From contig NZ_JAUAMB010000033.1 in NCBI RefSeq assembly GCF_031010175.1, positions 1 through 58,621 of the forward strand: a stretch of DNA of 58,621 bases, given 5' to 3'. A program made the translations under genes and the position numbers. The notes under the pieces were generated by a model, which had not been told where the DNA came from, made no database searches, and saw only the letters and a list, made by a program, of their open reading frames with translations. The DNA is from Halomonas sp. SpR1. GTDB taxonomy: Bacteria > Pseudomonadota > Gammaproteobacteria > Pseudomonadales > Halomonadaceae. This document shows, piece after piece, positions 51,856 through 58,621 of the stretch. Within the stretch, counting starts at the first letter, position 1. Each line of letters opens with the position of its first letter.

Positions 51856-52692
51856 ATGGAAGAGCAACAGAAGTACGCACGACTGTTTAACGATATCGAT
51901 AGCCAAGCGCTGATTACCTTAGGGGTTGTGCTGCTATCAACCGTCGTGCTGATTATTGTCAGCCAGCGTGGGCTGAGCTGGCTCGGCAATCGACTGCATG
52001 GGCAAGTACGTTTTCGCATTTTTGCCCTGGTGCCGTTGACGCGGTTACTGATTTTGATTACCGCGCTTGCCATCATCGTACCGATAATTATCGAGCCATC
52101 GCTACGCAATATGGTCACGCTGCTGGGAGCGCTGGGCTTAGCCATCGGTTTTGCCATGAAGGACTATGTAAGCAGCCTGATTGCAGGCGTTGTTTCGGCG
52201 ATTGAGTTGCCCTATCGCCCTGGGGACTGGGTCAATATTGAAGGCACCTACGGCGAGGTTAAGCACGTCGGTTTGCGCACGGTAGACATTCAGACACCCG
52301 ATGATGATTTGGTCGCCGTACCGCACTTAAAGTTGTGGGATCACGCCATTTATAACGCCAATAACGGCGGCACCAGCCTGCAGTGCGTGGCGAGTTTTTA
52401 TCTTCACCCCGAGCACGAAGCAGGCTGGGTACGTAAAGCGCTGCGCGATGTGGCGCTGACCAGCGCCTATCTGAAGTTCGATAAGCCGATCATTGTGGTG
52501 GCCGAAGAGAAACCCTGGGGCACCCACTACCGCATACGCGCTTATCCGGTGGATCCGCGCCAGCAGTTTCTGTTTATTACCGACCTAACCGTACGCGGTA
52601 AAACAGTGCTGAATGCCGCAGGCGTACAATCAGCGATGTTGCCACCGGATGCCGCCCTGGATGCGCGCAACGCAGCAGACGCTTCTTACTAA
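51856..52692 (+). CDS. MscS family mechanosensitive ion channel
   Basis: This 278-residue membrane protein has three hydrophobic helices: two outer ones (residues ~15-37 and ~62-85) and a glycine/alanine-rich pore helix VTLLGALGLAIGFAMKDYVS, followed by the beta domain with LPYRPGDWVNIEGTYGEV, HVGLRTVDIQTPDDDLVAVP and a C-terminal alpha/beta domain. It opens on membrane tension to release solutes at osmotic downshock, an expected need in a halophile. It lies behind the unknown 387-residue gene and converges on a YebC-type gene 6 bp downstream. Confidence 0.9.
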   Translation: MEEQQKYARLFNDIDSQALITLGVVLLSTVVLIIVSQRGLSWLGNRLHGQVRFRIFALVPLTRLLILITALAIIVPIIIEPSLRNMVTLLGALGLAIGFAMKDYVSSLIAGVVSAIELPYRPGDWVNIEGTYGEVKHVGLRTVDIQTPDDDLVAVPHLKLWDHAIYNANNGGTSLQCVASFYLHPEHEAGWVRKALRDVALTSAYLKFDKPIIVVAEEKPWGTHYRIRAYPVDPRQQFLFITDLTVRGKTVLNAAGVQSAMLPPDAALDARNAADASY

Positions 52693-52698
52693 CGGATC

Positions 52699-53433
52699 TT
52701 AAGCGTCAGTCGACTCAGGTAGCTCACCGCTGTGGTAGACGTTTTGTACGTCGTCCAGCTCGTTGAGCATGGCTAGGAATTTTTCGAACATCGCCACGTC
52801 GTCGCCTTCAACCGGGGTGGTGGTTTGCGGTAGAAACTGGATTTCGTCAGCTTCAAAGTCAATCTCACCGAATGCATCCAGCAGCGCCTGTTTGGCTTTG
52901 GCGTAGTCGGTATGCGGGGCAAAAACGGTGATCCGCTCACCTTCCTGCTCAATGTCGGTGACATCCACATCGGCTTCCATTAATGCCTCAAGCACAGCGT
53001 CTTCATCGCTTCCGGTGAAGGAGAAGATGGCGCAGTGGTCAAACATGTGGCTGACGCTACCGGGGGTGCCGATTTTGCTCTTGGTTTTGGTGAAGCAGCC
53101 GCGCACATCGCCAAAGGTGCGGTTGGGGTTGTCGGTAAGGCAGTCGACAATCACCATCACATTACTGGGCCCGAAGCCTTCGTAACGCGCGGGGGAGAAA
53201 TCTTCGCCACCGGCGCCGCTGGCCTTATCGAGCGCTTTATCAATAACGTGAGAAGGTACCTGATCTTTCTTGGCTCGCTCCATTAAACCGCGCAGCGCCA
53301 GGTTACCATTGGGGTCGGTGCCGCCCGCTTTAGCGCAAACGTAAATCTCACGTCCATATTTGCTGTAGACCTTAGTCTTTGCATCGGCCGTTTTGGCCAT
53401 GGATTCCTTACGGTTCTGAAAAGCCCTACCCAT
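52699..53433 (-). CDS. YebC/PmpR family protein, YeeN-like subgroup
   Basis: This 244-residue protein has the three-domain YebC layout: KYGREIYVCAKAGGTDPNGN, ERAKKDQVPSHVIDKALDKA, then YEGFGPSNVMVIVDCLTDNPNRT and VSHMFDHCAIF. The N-terminus begins GRAFQNRKESMAKT where the housekeeping YebC has AGHSKWANIKHRK, and the pattern is nearer E. coli YeeN. YebC relatives act as transcription regulators and, in recent work, as helpers of ribosomes stalled at proline stretches; the role of the YeeN branch is less clear. The start follows AGGACGG. Confidence 0.9.
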   Translation of the reverse strand: MGRAFQNRKESMAKTADAKTKVYSKYGREIYVCAKAGGTDPNGNLALRGLMERAKKDQVPSHVIDKALDKASGAGGEDFSPARYEGFGPSNVMVIVDCLTDNPNRTFGDVRGCFTKTKSKIGTPGSVSHMFDHCAIFSFTGSDEDAVLEALMEADVDVTDIEQEGERITVFAPHTDYAKAKQALLDAFGEIDFEADEIQFLPQTTTPVEGDDVAMFEKFLAMLNELDDVQNVYHSGELPESTDA

Positions 53434-53643
53434 GTTGCCGTCCTATGTTTGCTATACGCCCCAGCAGTGAGCGCCAGGGCGGGTGTTTTCAAAAGAGTCA
53501 AAGAGTGAAAAGAGTAAATTTTACCCAACAGCGTACCATGCTAACAGCGTTATTTAAGACGCTCTCCGAAGCGCTGCTTGGCTTAGCGTATACTGGCCGC
53601 CAGTCCCCACACGGTGATATCAACTCTTCAAGGAGAAACAGGC

Positions 53644-54261
53644 ATGCCATTGACACTCTGGCTATCACTCGCTGCGATTTGTGCCATGGGCGCTATGTCG
53701 CCGGGCCCAAGTTTGGCACTGGTGTTGCGCCATACGTTAGGCGGCGGTCGCTTTACCGGGGTGACGGCCGCGATCTTCCACGCTTTTGGTGTGGGCTTTT
53801 ATGCGCTACTCACTGTTTGGGGCCTAGGCGCCTTGATTGCTGGTTTTCCACTGCTGTTTCAATTGATTACCTGGTTTGGCGCGGCTTACCTGGCATGGTT
53901 AGGGATTAAGGCGCTGCGCGCCGGCAGAGCTGGTGCTTTAGAGCCCAGTGCTGTTGTCACTAATCGGAGCCAGGCCGCCAAAGAGGGCGTACTGGTGGCA
54001 TTAGGCAACCCGAAGTTGATCCTGTTTTTTGTCGCGCTGCTGAGCCAATTTGTGACCCCGGATATGAGCGGGGTGGCCAAAGCGATCATTGTATTAACGG
54101 CGATGATAATTGATGGGGGCTGGTACGTGCTGGTCGCGATGGTGCTTTCCCACTCACGGATTCTGCCTTGGCTGCAACAGCGTGCCCACTGGATTAACCG
54201 CATTACCGGGGTACTATTAATCGCGCTGGCACTACGTGTGGTCGCCGGACCGCTGGTGTAA
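53644..54261 (+). CDS. LysE family amino acid exporter
   Basis: This 205-residue membrane protein fits the LysE/RhtB family: an N-terminal helix ending MGAMSPGPSLALVLRHTLGG, then GVTAAIFHAFGVGFYALLTVW, FGAAYLAWLGIKALRAG, and EGVLVALGNPKLILFFVALL with the NPK turn. About six helices are present. It exports an amino acid or related metabolite; the substrate is unknown. The ATG at 53644 follows AAGGAG with suitable spacing. Confidence 0.9.
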   Translation: MPLTLWLSLAAICAMGAMSPGPSLALVLRHTLGGGRFTGVTAAIFHAFGVGFYALLTVWGLGALIAGFPLLFQLITWFGAAYLAWLGIKALRAGRAGALEPSAVVTNRSQAAKEGVLVALGNPKLILFFVALLSQFVTPDMSGVAKAIIVLTAMIIDGGWYVLVAMVLSHSRILPWLQQRAHWINRITGVLLIALALRVVAGPLV

Positions 54262-54319
54262 AAAGGCTAGCCGTGGCATGGTGATACCTATGCCGTTTGG
54301 GGTTATGTGGGGCTGAGTG

Positions 54320-54811
54320 ATGCAAATTTATGACAATGACTGCTATACCCACCAAGGGCTGCCGTTTAACTTACGTGCGCTGCGTGGCCAAGTGCTGCTG
54401 GTGGTTAACGTTGCCAGCCAGTGTGGTTTTACCCCGCAGTTAAGAGAACTCGAAACCCTTTTTCAGCGCTACCGAGATCGGGGCTTCACCGTGCTTGGTT
54501 TCCCGTGTAACCAGTTTGGCCGTCAGTCGCCGGAAAGCGCCCAAGCGTTTTGTCAATTTGGCGAAAAGCAGTTTGGGGTCAGCTTCCCGTTACTGGAGAA
54601 AGTTAAGGTCAATGGCAGTGACGCCCATCCACTGTTTGTCCACCTCAAGCGTGAGGCGCCTGGCGTGCTGGGTACACAACTGATCAAGTGGAATTTTACC
54701 AAATTTCTGGTGGGCCGTGATGGCAAGGTGGTTGCCCGCTTTGGGCCGCGCGACCACGGGCGCCCGCTACGCCTGGCATTGGAAGAGGCCCTGGATCAAA
54801 GCTATCCATAG
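54320..54811 (+). CDS. Glutathione peroxidase family protein (cysteine type)
   Basis: This 163-residue thioredoxin-fold peroxidase carries its catalytic Cys at residue 35 (VNVASQCGFTPQ), the FPCNQFG strand with the second tetrad residue and the WNFTKFLV motif with Trp and Asn. It has Cys in place of selenocysteine, as in most bacteria. It reduces peroxides with thioredoxin or glutathione as partner; which one cannot be told. It has no signal peptide. The ATG at 54320 follows GGGGCTGAG. Confidence 0.9.
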   Translation: MQIYDNDCYTHQGLPFNLRALRGQVLLVVNVASQCGFTPQLRELETLFQRYRDRGFTVLGFPCNQFGRQSPESAQAFCQFGEKQFGVSFPLLEKVKVNGSDAHPLFVHLKREAPGVLGTQLIKWNFTKFLVGRDGKVVARFGPRDHGRPLRLALEEALDQSYP

Positions 54812-54829
54812 CGTTGAGGCTTTTCTCCT

Positions 54830-55216
54830 CTAGACTTTTTCGCCCCGGGTAACGGCCACTCGGCTCATAAGTGCATTCCAGCGATGACGCACCATCATGG
54901 TTGTTAAGCCGGAAAACAGTGCCCAGCTTTTGCGTCGCCATCCTTTCAAACGCATGTTGTGGTTAACCAACTGCTGCATCAGTTTACGGTCGCTGAACTG
55001 GCGCCACTCGCTGGCAATTGAGAGCTGATAGCGGGACATCACCGGCGCCATTTCAAGGCGAAACATCCACTCTAGCTCGTTAAGGGTCATATCATAGCGC
55101 TCTATGACCTCGACCATCCGAGCGTAATCGCGCTCGCTGGGCTCACGATCCAACCACAGCGGGGCTAGCGCTAACCAAAGATCGCCGCGTTCATCTACCA
55201 GCTGCTGTGCATTCAT
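54830..55216 (-). CDS. Hypothetical protein (128 aa), helical
   Basis: This 128-residue protein is soluble and probably all-helical: it begins MNAQQLVDERGDLWLALAPL, continues DREPSERDYARMVEVIERYD, and ends in an arginine-rich part (NMRLKGWRRKSWALFSGLTT). No family is identified with confidence; the first half resembles proteins annotated only as DUF-type in gammaproteobacteria. The start at 55216 has AGAGG upstream; an in-frame extension of 14 residues is less likely. It converges with the peroxidase gene and is divergent from fabV. Confidence 0.65.
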   Translation of the reverse strand: MNAQQLVDERGDLWLALAPLWLDREPSERDYARMVEVIERYDMTLNELEWMFRLEMAPVMSRYQLSIASEWRQFSDRKLMQQLVNHNMRLKGWRRKSWALFSGLTTMMVRHRWNALMSRVAVTRGEKV

Positions 55217-55508
55217 GATCGCCTCTTGGTAAGTCGTTGCTGACATAAGCACCGACATCAGTATCTACAATTAAGTGTCTACATACGTATCTAGGCGGCT
55301 ATCGTGACGCGAAAGCGTCATTAGCTCAAGGGAGATTAATAGCTCAGCAGACAATAGCTCAATAGCGGACAGGGCGCAGCTAGACCGCTAGAATACCCCC
55401 ACATGAGTCATGGCACTGCCATGTCAAAAACTTTGGCACAGACTATGGCAAAACGATGTCGCTGGTTATGATGTCAAAAGCGAAATCAATCCGATAACGA
55501 GGTTCGAT

Positions 55509-56720
55509 GTGATTATTAAACCCAAAGTGCGCGGCTTTATTTGTACCACTACTCATCCTATTGGCTGCGAGCAGAACGTTCGCGAACAGATTGAAGCGAC
55601 CCGTGCTCGCGGTTTGGATAAGCAGGCTGGCCCAAAAAAAGTGCTCGTCATTGGGGCTTCAAGTGGCTACGGCTTGGCCGCCCGGATTACTGCGGCGTTT
55701 GGCTACGGAGCCGACACCCTGGGTGTGTTCTTTGAAAAGCCCGCCACCGATAAGAAGCCGGGCACCGCGGGTTGGTACAACAGCGCCGCCTTTGACAAGT
55801 TTGCTAAGCAGGAAGGGCTATATAGCAAGTCGATCAATGGCGATGCCTTCTCCCATGAAGCGCGGGAAAAAGCCATAGAGCTGATTAAGCAAGATATGGG
55901 CGAGATTGATCTAGTGGTCTACTCCCTGGCGTCTCCTGTGCGCAAGCTGCCGGATAGCGGTGAACTGAAGCGCTCTAGCCTAAAGCCAATTGGCGAAACC
56001 TACCGCGCCACCGCCATTGATACCAATAAAGACGCAATCATCGAAGCGGAAGTGGAGCCGGCTACCCAGCAGGAAATCGACGACACCATCACCGTGATGG
56101 GCGGCGAAGATTGGGAACTATGGATGGACGCGCTTGACCAGGCCGGTGTGCTGGCCAAAGGTGCGCGCAGCGTGGCGTTCAGCTATATCGGTACCGAAAT
56201 CACCTGGCCGATTTACTGGCACGGTGCGCTGGGTAAAGCCAAGGAAGACCTTGACCGCGCCGCAGCGGCTATCGATGCCAAATTGAAACAAAGCGGTGGC
56301 GGTGCCAATGTGGCAGTGCTCAAGTCGGTGGTCACCCAGGCGAGTGCCGCTATACCGGTGATGCCGCTATATATCGCTATGGTTTACCGCATCATGAAAG
56401 AGCAGGGCCTGCACGAAGGCACGATCGATCAGTTGAACCGTCTATTCGGTGAGCAGCTCTACTCGGCCGAGGGGCTACGCGGCGAGTTCACCACCGATGA
56501 AGTTGGACGCCTGCGCTTGGATGACTGGGAGTTGCGCGATGACGTTCAGAAAGCGTGTCAGGATCTTTGGCCGGAAGTGACCACTGAAAACTTATTCGAA
56601 ATTACCGACTATGCTGGTTATAAGCACGAATTCTTGAAACTGTTTGGTTTCGAACGTGACGATGTTGATTACGATGCCGACGTCAATCCAGAGGTTACGT
56701 TTGATGTCGTAAATCTGTAA
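55509..56720 (+). CDS. fabV: Enoyl-[acyl-carrier-protein] reductase / trans-2-enoyl-CoA reductase FabV
   Basis: This 403-residue enzyme performs the last step of each fatty acid elongation round, reducing trans-2-enoyl-ACP with NADH. It has the typical FabV start VIIKPKVRGFICTTTHPIGC, the cofactor loop VLVIGASSGYGLAARI, GVFFEKPATD, VYSLASPVR, the long-spaced active site region around SYIGTEITWPIYWHGALGKA, which holds the Tyr and Lys of the YX8K motif, and the C-terminal extension of the family. FabV is triclosan-resistant in characterised species. The GTG at 55509 was chosen by family N-terminus and a GAGG eight bases upstream. Confidence 0.93.
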   Translation: MIIKPKVRGFICTTTHPIGCEQNVREQIEATRARGLDKQAGPKKVLVIGASSGYGLAARITAAFGYGADTLGVFFEKPATDKKPGTAGWYNSAAFDKFAKQEGLYSKSINGDAFSHEAREKAIELIKQDMGEIDLVVYSLASPVRKLPDSGELKRSSLKPIGETYRATAIDTNKDAIIEAEVEPATQQEIDDTITVMGGEDWELWMDALDQAGVLAKGARSVAFSYIGTEITWPIYWHGALGKAKEDLDRAAAAIDAKLKQSGGGANVAVLKSVVTQASAAIPVMPLYIAMVYRIMKEQGLHEGTIDQLNRLFGEQLYSAEGLRGEFTTDEVGRLRLDDWELRDDVQKACQDLWPEVTTENLFEITDYAGYKHEFLKLFGFERDDVDYDADVNPEVTFDVVNL

Positions 56721-56732
56721 GCCATTCACTGG

Positions 56733-56754
56733 GGCGGCTTCGCCGCCCAATTCG
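56733..56754 (+). terminator. Hairpin after fabV, possible terminator
   Basis: GGGCGGC (56733-56739) and GCCGCCC (56743-56749) form a 7-bp GC stem with a TTC loop, followed by AATTC. The T-run is short, so termination strength is uncertain. Confidence 0.5.
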
Positions 56755-56775
56755 ACCGGAACGCTGGAGGTGTTT

Positions 56776-56991
56776 ATGGATACTAGGGAAAGCAAAACTC
56801 CGGAAGAAGAGAAGCAGCATATTATCAATGAGCGGATACCAGAGGATTATGAAACCTCAAAACCGCATCTACAGCCGGAAGCCAAGAAGCGACCAGAAGG
56901 GTTATACAAGCTGCTCCCGCTGGTGGTAATTATTCTCGGCGTGATTGTGGTCAGTATTGTCGTGTTAGGCATTATTAATCGGGGTAACTAG
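56776..56991 (+). CDS. Small single-pass membrane protein (71 aa), unknown
   Basis: This 71-residue protein has a charged, acidic-then-basic N-terminal half (begins MDTRESKTPEEEKQHIINER) and one C-terminal helix (LLPLVVIILGVIVVSIVVLG) with a short polar tail. It is probably anchored in the inner membrane with its long end in the cytoplasm. No family was recognised. GGAGG precedes the ATG. A terminator follows. Confidence 0.7.
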   Translation: MDTRESKTPEEEKQHIINERIPEDYETSKPHLQPEAKKRPEGLYKLLPLVVIILGVIVVSIVVLGIINRGN

Positions 56992-57012
56992 TGCTTAACC
57001 ATGCTCCCTTTT

Positions 57013-57043
57013 TTGCCGGGCCTTGCGCCCGGCAATTTTGTTT
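57013..57043 (+). terminator. Rho-independent terminator
   Basis: TTGCCGGG (57013-57020) and CCCGGCAA (57028-57035) form a perfect 8-bp stem with a 7-base loop, followed by TTTTGTTTT. It closes the small membrane protein gene. Confidence 0.82.
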
Positions 57044-57185
57044 TGGCGTCTATGCATAGAAGCAGAAAGAGGTCTTGTTAATATCAACCATTGTTAAAGT
57101 TTACGTATAAGATCGTTAAAGGGTGAAAGTTCTGCTAAGAAAGTAAGGCATTATAAAAATTCACGTCTATCAGGCAGGAGGGGGT

Positions 57186-57440
57186 ATGACAAGAGTAGCG
57201 CGCGTGGAGCCAATGCTTAAAAAGCAAGGGAATAAGCTTATTGCTTCAGGATGGAAAGTGGTGGATGTCACTGATATTGGTGCGCCTGAGGAAATCTCCC
57301 AACATGACAGTGAGCCTCAAGCCATTGAAGCCGCACGTCGCTTTGAAGCCAAAACAGCCCAAGAGCTTAATTCTGATCCTGATTCCACTCAGGATTATGA
57401 TGCGTCGGATGAGCAGGCTGGGAAACGCTTTCCAAATTGA
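57186..57440 (+). CDS. Small hypothetical acidic protein (84 aa)
   Basis: This 84-residue soluble protein (begins MTRVARVEPMLKKQGNKLIA, ends in acidic DSTQDYDASDEQAGKRFPN) is not recognised. The strong AGGAGGGGGT before its ATG argues for real translation. It contains no cysteine or membrane segment. It is single-gene, between a terminator and the PRC-barrel gene. Confidence 0.65.
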   Translation: MTRVARVEPMLKKQGNKLIASGWKVVDVTDIGAPEEISQHDSEPQAIEAARRFEAKTAQELNSDPDSTQDYDASDEQAGKRFPN

Positions 57441-57624
57441 TGTAATGGCTATTTTGGCAGTGGTAGTTATTGAAATAAGTTAATAGAGTCTTTCCTTAAA
57501 TAAGTGGTTTTTAATTAAATGATTAATATTTATTAATGTTTTGGGTGATGTTTGTTTTAACTTTGATAGGGCGCGTTTCGGTGTGCTAGCTTTTTATGTG
57601 TAAACCAACACAAGGAGAGATTGT

Positions 57625-58419
57625 ATGAAACGGACAGCATTAGCGGTTGCCATTGGTATGGTCAGCGCAGGCTTTTCAGCTAGCATTCTTGCTCAGGAAG
57701 AGAACCAGAATGACGCTGACCGCAACAACCAAACGATCCAGCAGCAAGAGATAAATGAGGAAGAGCAGCGTAGTGGTGACGAAACCAGGGATATAAACGT
57801 TGAGCAAAAGCCTGCTGAGGTTGAAGTAAAGCAAGAGACTCCTGACGTTACGGTCGAGCAATCCGAACCTGAAGTGACTATTGAGCAGCCCGAGCCGAAT
57901 GTAACTGTTGAAGAAGCCGAGCCGAATGTCACCGTTAAGCAAACTGGCGAGCCAGAAGTGACGGTGAAGGAAGCAGACGATGCTCAGGTCAATATCAATC
58001 AGGATGAAAAAGACGAGCAGGAGCGTCAGCAGAACGGCCAGCAGAGCGACCAGGCTGAACAAAATAATCAGGCCGAGCAAAATAACCAAGCCAACTCACT
58101 GATGTCCCAACAGGCCAGTGACTTGGAAGGACGCACCGTCACTAACCAGGAAGGTGAAGAGATCGGCGAAGTTCAGCATATCGCTAAGCATGATGCGTCT
58201 GGCGACTTGTTTGCTATCGTTTCAGTCGGCGGTTTTTGGGGCTTTGGCGCAACTGATATTGCTCTGCCCCTTAAAGATATGCAGTTTGAAGATGATCAGC
58301 TCGTTGTGAGCACCGCTTATGGCAGTAATGAAATCGAAGACTCGTCTAACGACTATCAAGAAGATGAGTATAGCGAAGTAGACAGTGACCTCTCGCTATC
58401 TGAGGCGCAGCAGCAGTAA
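57625..58419 (+). CDS. Exported acidic repeat protein with C-terminal PRC-barrel domain
   Basis: This 264-residue protein starts with a signal peptide (KRTALAVAIGMVSAGFSAS, cleavage near LAQ-EE). Residues ~56-126 are a run of about nine-residue repeats of the form P-x-V-T-V-x-x-x-E (PDVTVEQSE, PEVTIEQPE, PNVTVEEAE, PEVTVKEAD). A Gln/Asn-rich linker with AEQNNQ repeats follows (~130-157). The last ~100 residues are a PRC-barrel-like domain (LEGRTVTNQEGEEIGEVQHI, FWGFGATDIALPLKDMQFED) with an acidic tail. It is expected in the periplasm or cell envelope. Function is unknown; the strong negative charge fits a halophile. Confidence 0.8.
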   Translation: MKRTALAVAIGMVSAGFSASILAQEENQNDADRNNQTIQQQEINEEEQRSGDETRDINVEQKPAEVEVKQETPDVTVEQSEPEVTIEQPEPNVTVEEAEPNVTVKQTGEPEVTVKEADDAQVNINQDEKDEQERQQNGQQSDQAEQNNQAEQNNQANSLMSQQASDLEGRTVTNQEGEEIGEVQHIAKHDASGDLFAIVSVGGFWGFGATDIALPLKDMQFEDDQLVVSTAYGSNEIEDSSNDYQEDEYSEVDSDLSLSEAQQQ

Positions 58420-58470
58420 GCAATAATAGAGCCGCCTTTATATTGGGCAGTAACTGGCATGATTGAATTA

Positions 58471-58500
58471 GGGCAAGGCGGGCACGCCTTGCCCTTTTAT
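58471..58500 (+). terminator. Rho-independent terminator (group II intron target)
   Basis: GGGCAAGGCG (58471-58480) and CGCCTTGCCC (58485-58494) form a perfect 10-bp stem with a GGCA loop, followed by TTTTAT. It terminates the PRC-barrel gene and directly precedes the apparent intron start at 58502. Confidence 0.9.
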
Positions 58501-58501
58501 A

Positions 58502-58621
58502 GTGCGCCAGGCATGGCGCGCAGCGCCTTGACTGGCGCTGTTCCTGGGGGTGGTGCCTCAGGATGACTTGGGGGTGAAAGTCCCCTGCACGCCCGGCAAG
58601 GGGAAGTGCTAGCCGACGGCA
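58502..58621 (+). mobile_element. Group II intron, 5' portion (continues past window edge)
   Basis: From 58502 the sequence begins GTGCGCC, matching the GUGYG start of group II introns, and continues with GC-rich hairpin-forming blocks (GGCATGGCGCGCAGCGCC) and a GGGTGAAAGTCCCCTGCACG segment of the kind found in the 5' half of such introns. It begins seven bases past a terminator stem, the insertion preference known for class C introns. The rest, including any encoded protein, lies beyond the window, so completeness is unknown. Confidence 0.72.

Noticed and set aside
54320..54811. Selenocysteine-containing glutathione peroxidase
   Set aside because: The catalytic position is an ordinary Cys codon in the VASQCGFT motif and the frame has no in-frame TGA.

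Overview
The window reads as chromosomal DNA of a moderately halophilic gammaproteobacterium, most likely Halomonadaceae (Halomonas-like). That placement is inference from gene content: an Mrp/complex-I-like cation antiporter set, TRAP and TctABC organic-acid carriers, FabV enoyl reductase, a DbpA/RIO1 pair, a YeeN-type YebC paralogue and an FMN-riboswitch-controlled type II lumazine synthase. No rRNA, tRNA or CRISPR array was seen. The two ends are unusual. The first 375 bases are the 3' end of a group II intron (maturase C-terminus plus RNA domains V and VI), and the last 120 bases look like the 5' end of a group II intron sitting just behind a terminator hairpin, in the same orientation.

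Layout. 0.5-13.1 kb: an SLC13-type permease, a carboxylesterase, a four-gene membrane cluster of complex-I/Mrp-like subunits, a YihY protein, PhoH, a LysR regulator and a divergent cation-efflux protein. 13.2-16.9 kb: a small lipoprotein, a DUF3008 protein, YbaK, DbpA and a RIO1 kinase. 16.9-30.5 kb: a transketolase-transaldolase pair reading left, divergent from an RpiB-family isomerase, a dihydroxyacetone-kinase-type kinase and a SorC regulator. These are followed by a polyol dehydrogenase, a DUF2291 protein, a ribose-type ABC transporter and a PfkB kinase. Together they fit uptake and oxidation of a C4 (or C5) polyol, phosphorylation of the ketose, isomerisation to an aldose phosphate such as erythrose 4-phosphate, and entry into the pentose phosphate pathway. 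30.6-35.7 kb: an HpaI-type aldolase with a TctABC carrier and a divergent LacI regulator.

36.3-44.3 kb holds the least explained system: a two-subunit transketolase, a TRAP carrier, an LtnD-like dehydrogenase, a xylose-isomerase-like TIM-barrel enzyme, an SDR dehydrogenase and a GntR regulator, apparently one transcription unit. No kinase or aldolase is encoded in it, so the carbon-carbon bond step is probably done by the transketolase. Each of the three catabolic blocks has its own regulator family, and each has a matching palindrome in its promoter region: TAATGTACATTA/AAATGTACATTT for the SorC block, TTCAATCGATTGAA for the LacI block, AAATGGTCAACCATTT for the GntR block.

44.4-58.4 kb: ribH behind an FMN riboswitch, an AbrB-type membrane protein, an ABC exporter, an alcohol dehydrogenase, a Nudix hydrolase, an unknown protein paired with a MscS channel, YeeN, a LysE exporter, glutathione peroxidase, FabV and several small unknown proteins, ending with an acidic repeat/PRC-barrel envelope protein. 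Start sites were chosen by Shine-Dalgarno spacing and family N-termini. All functional names rest on motifs and family resemblance read by eye; no database search was run.
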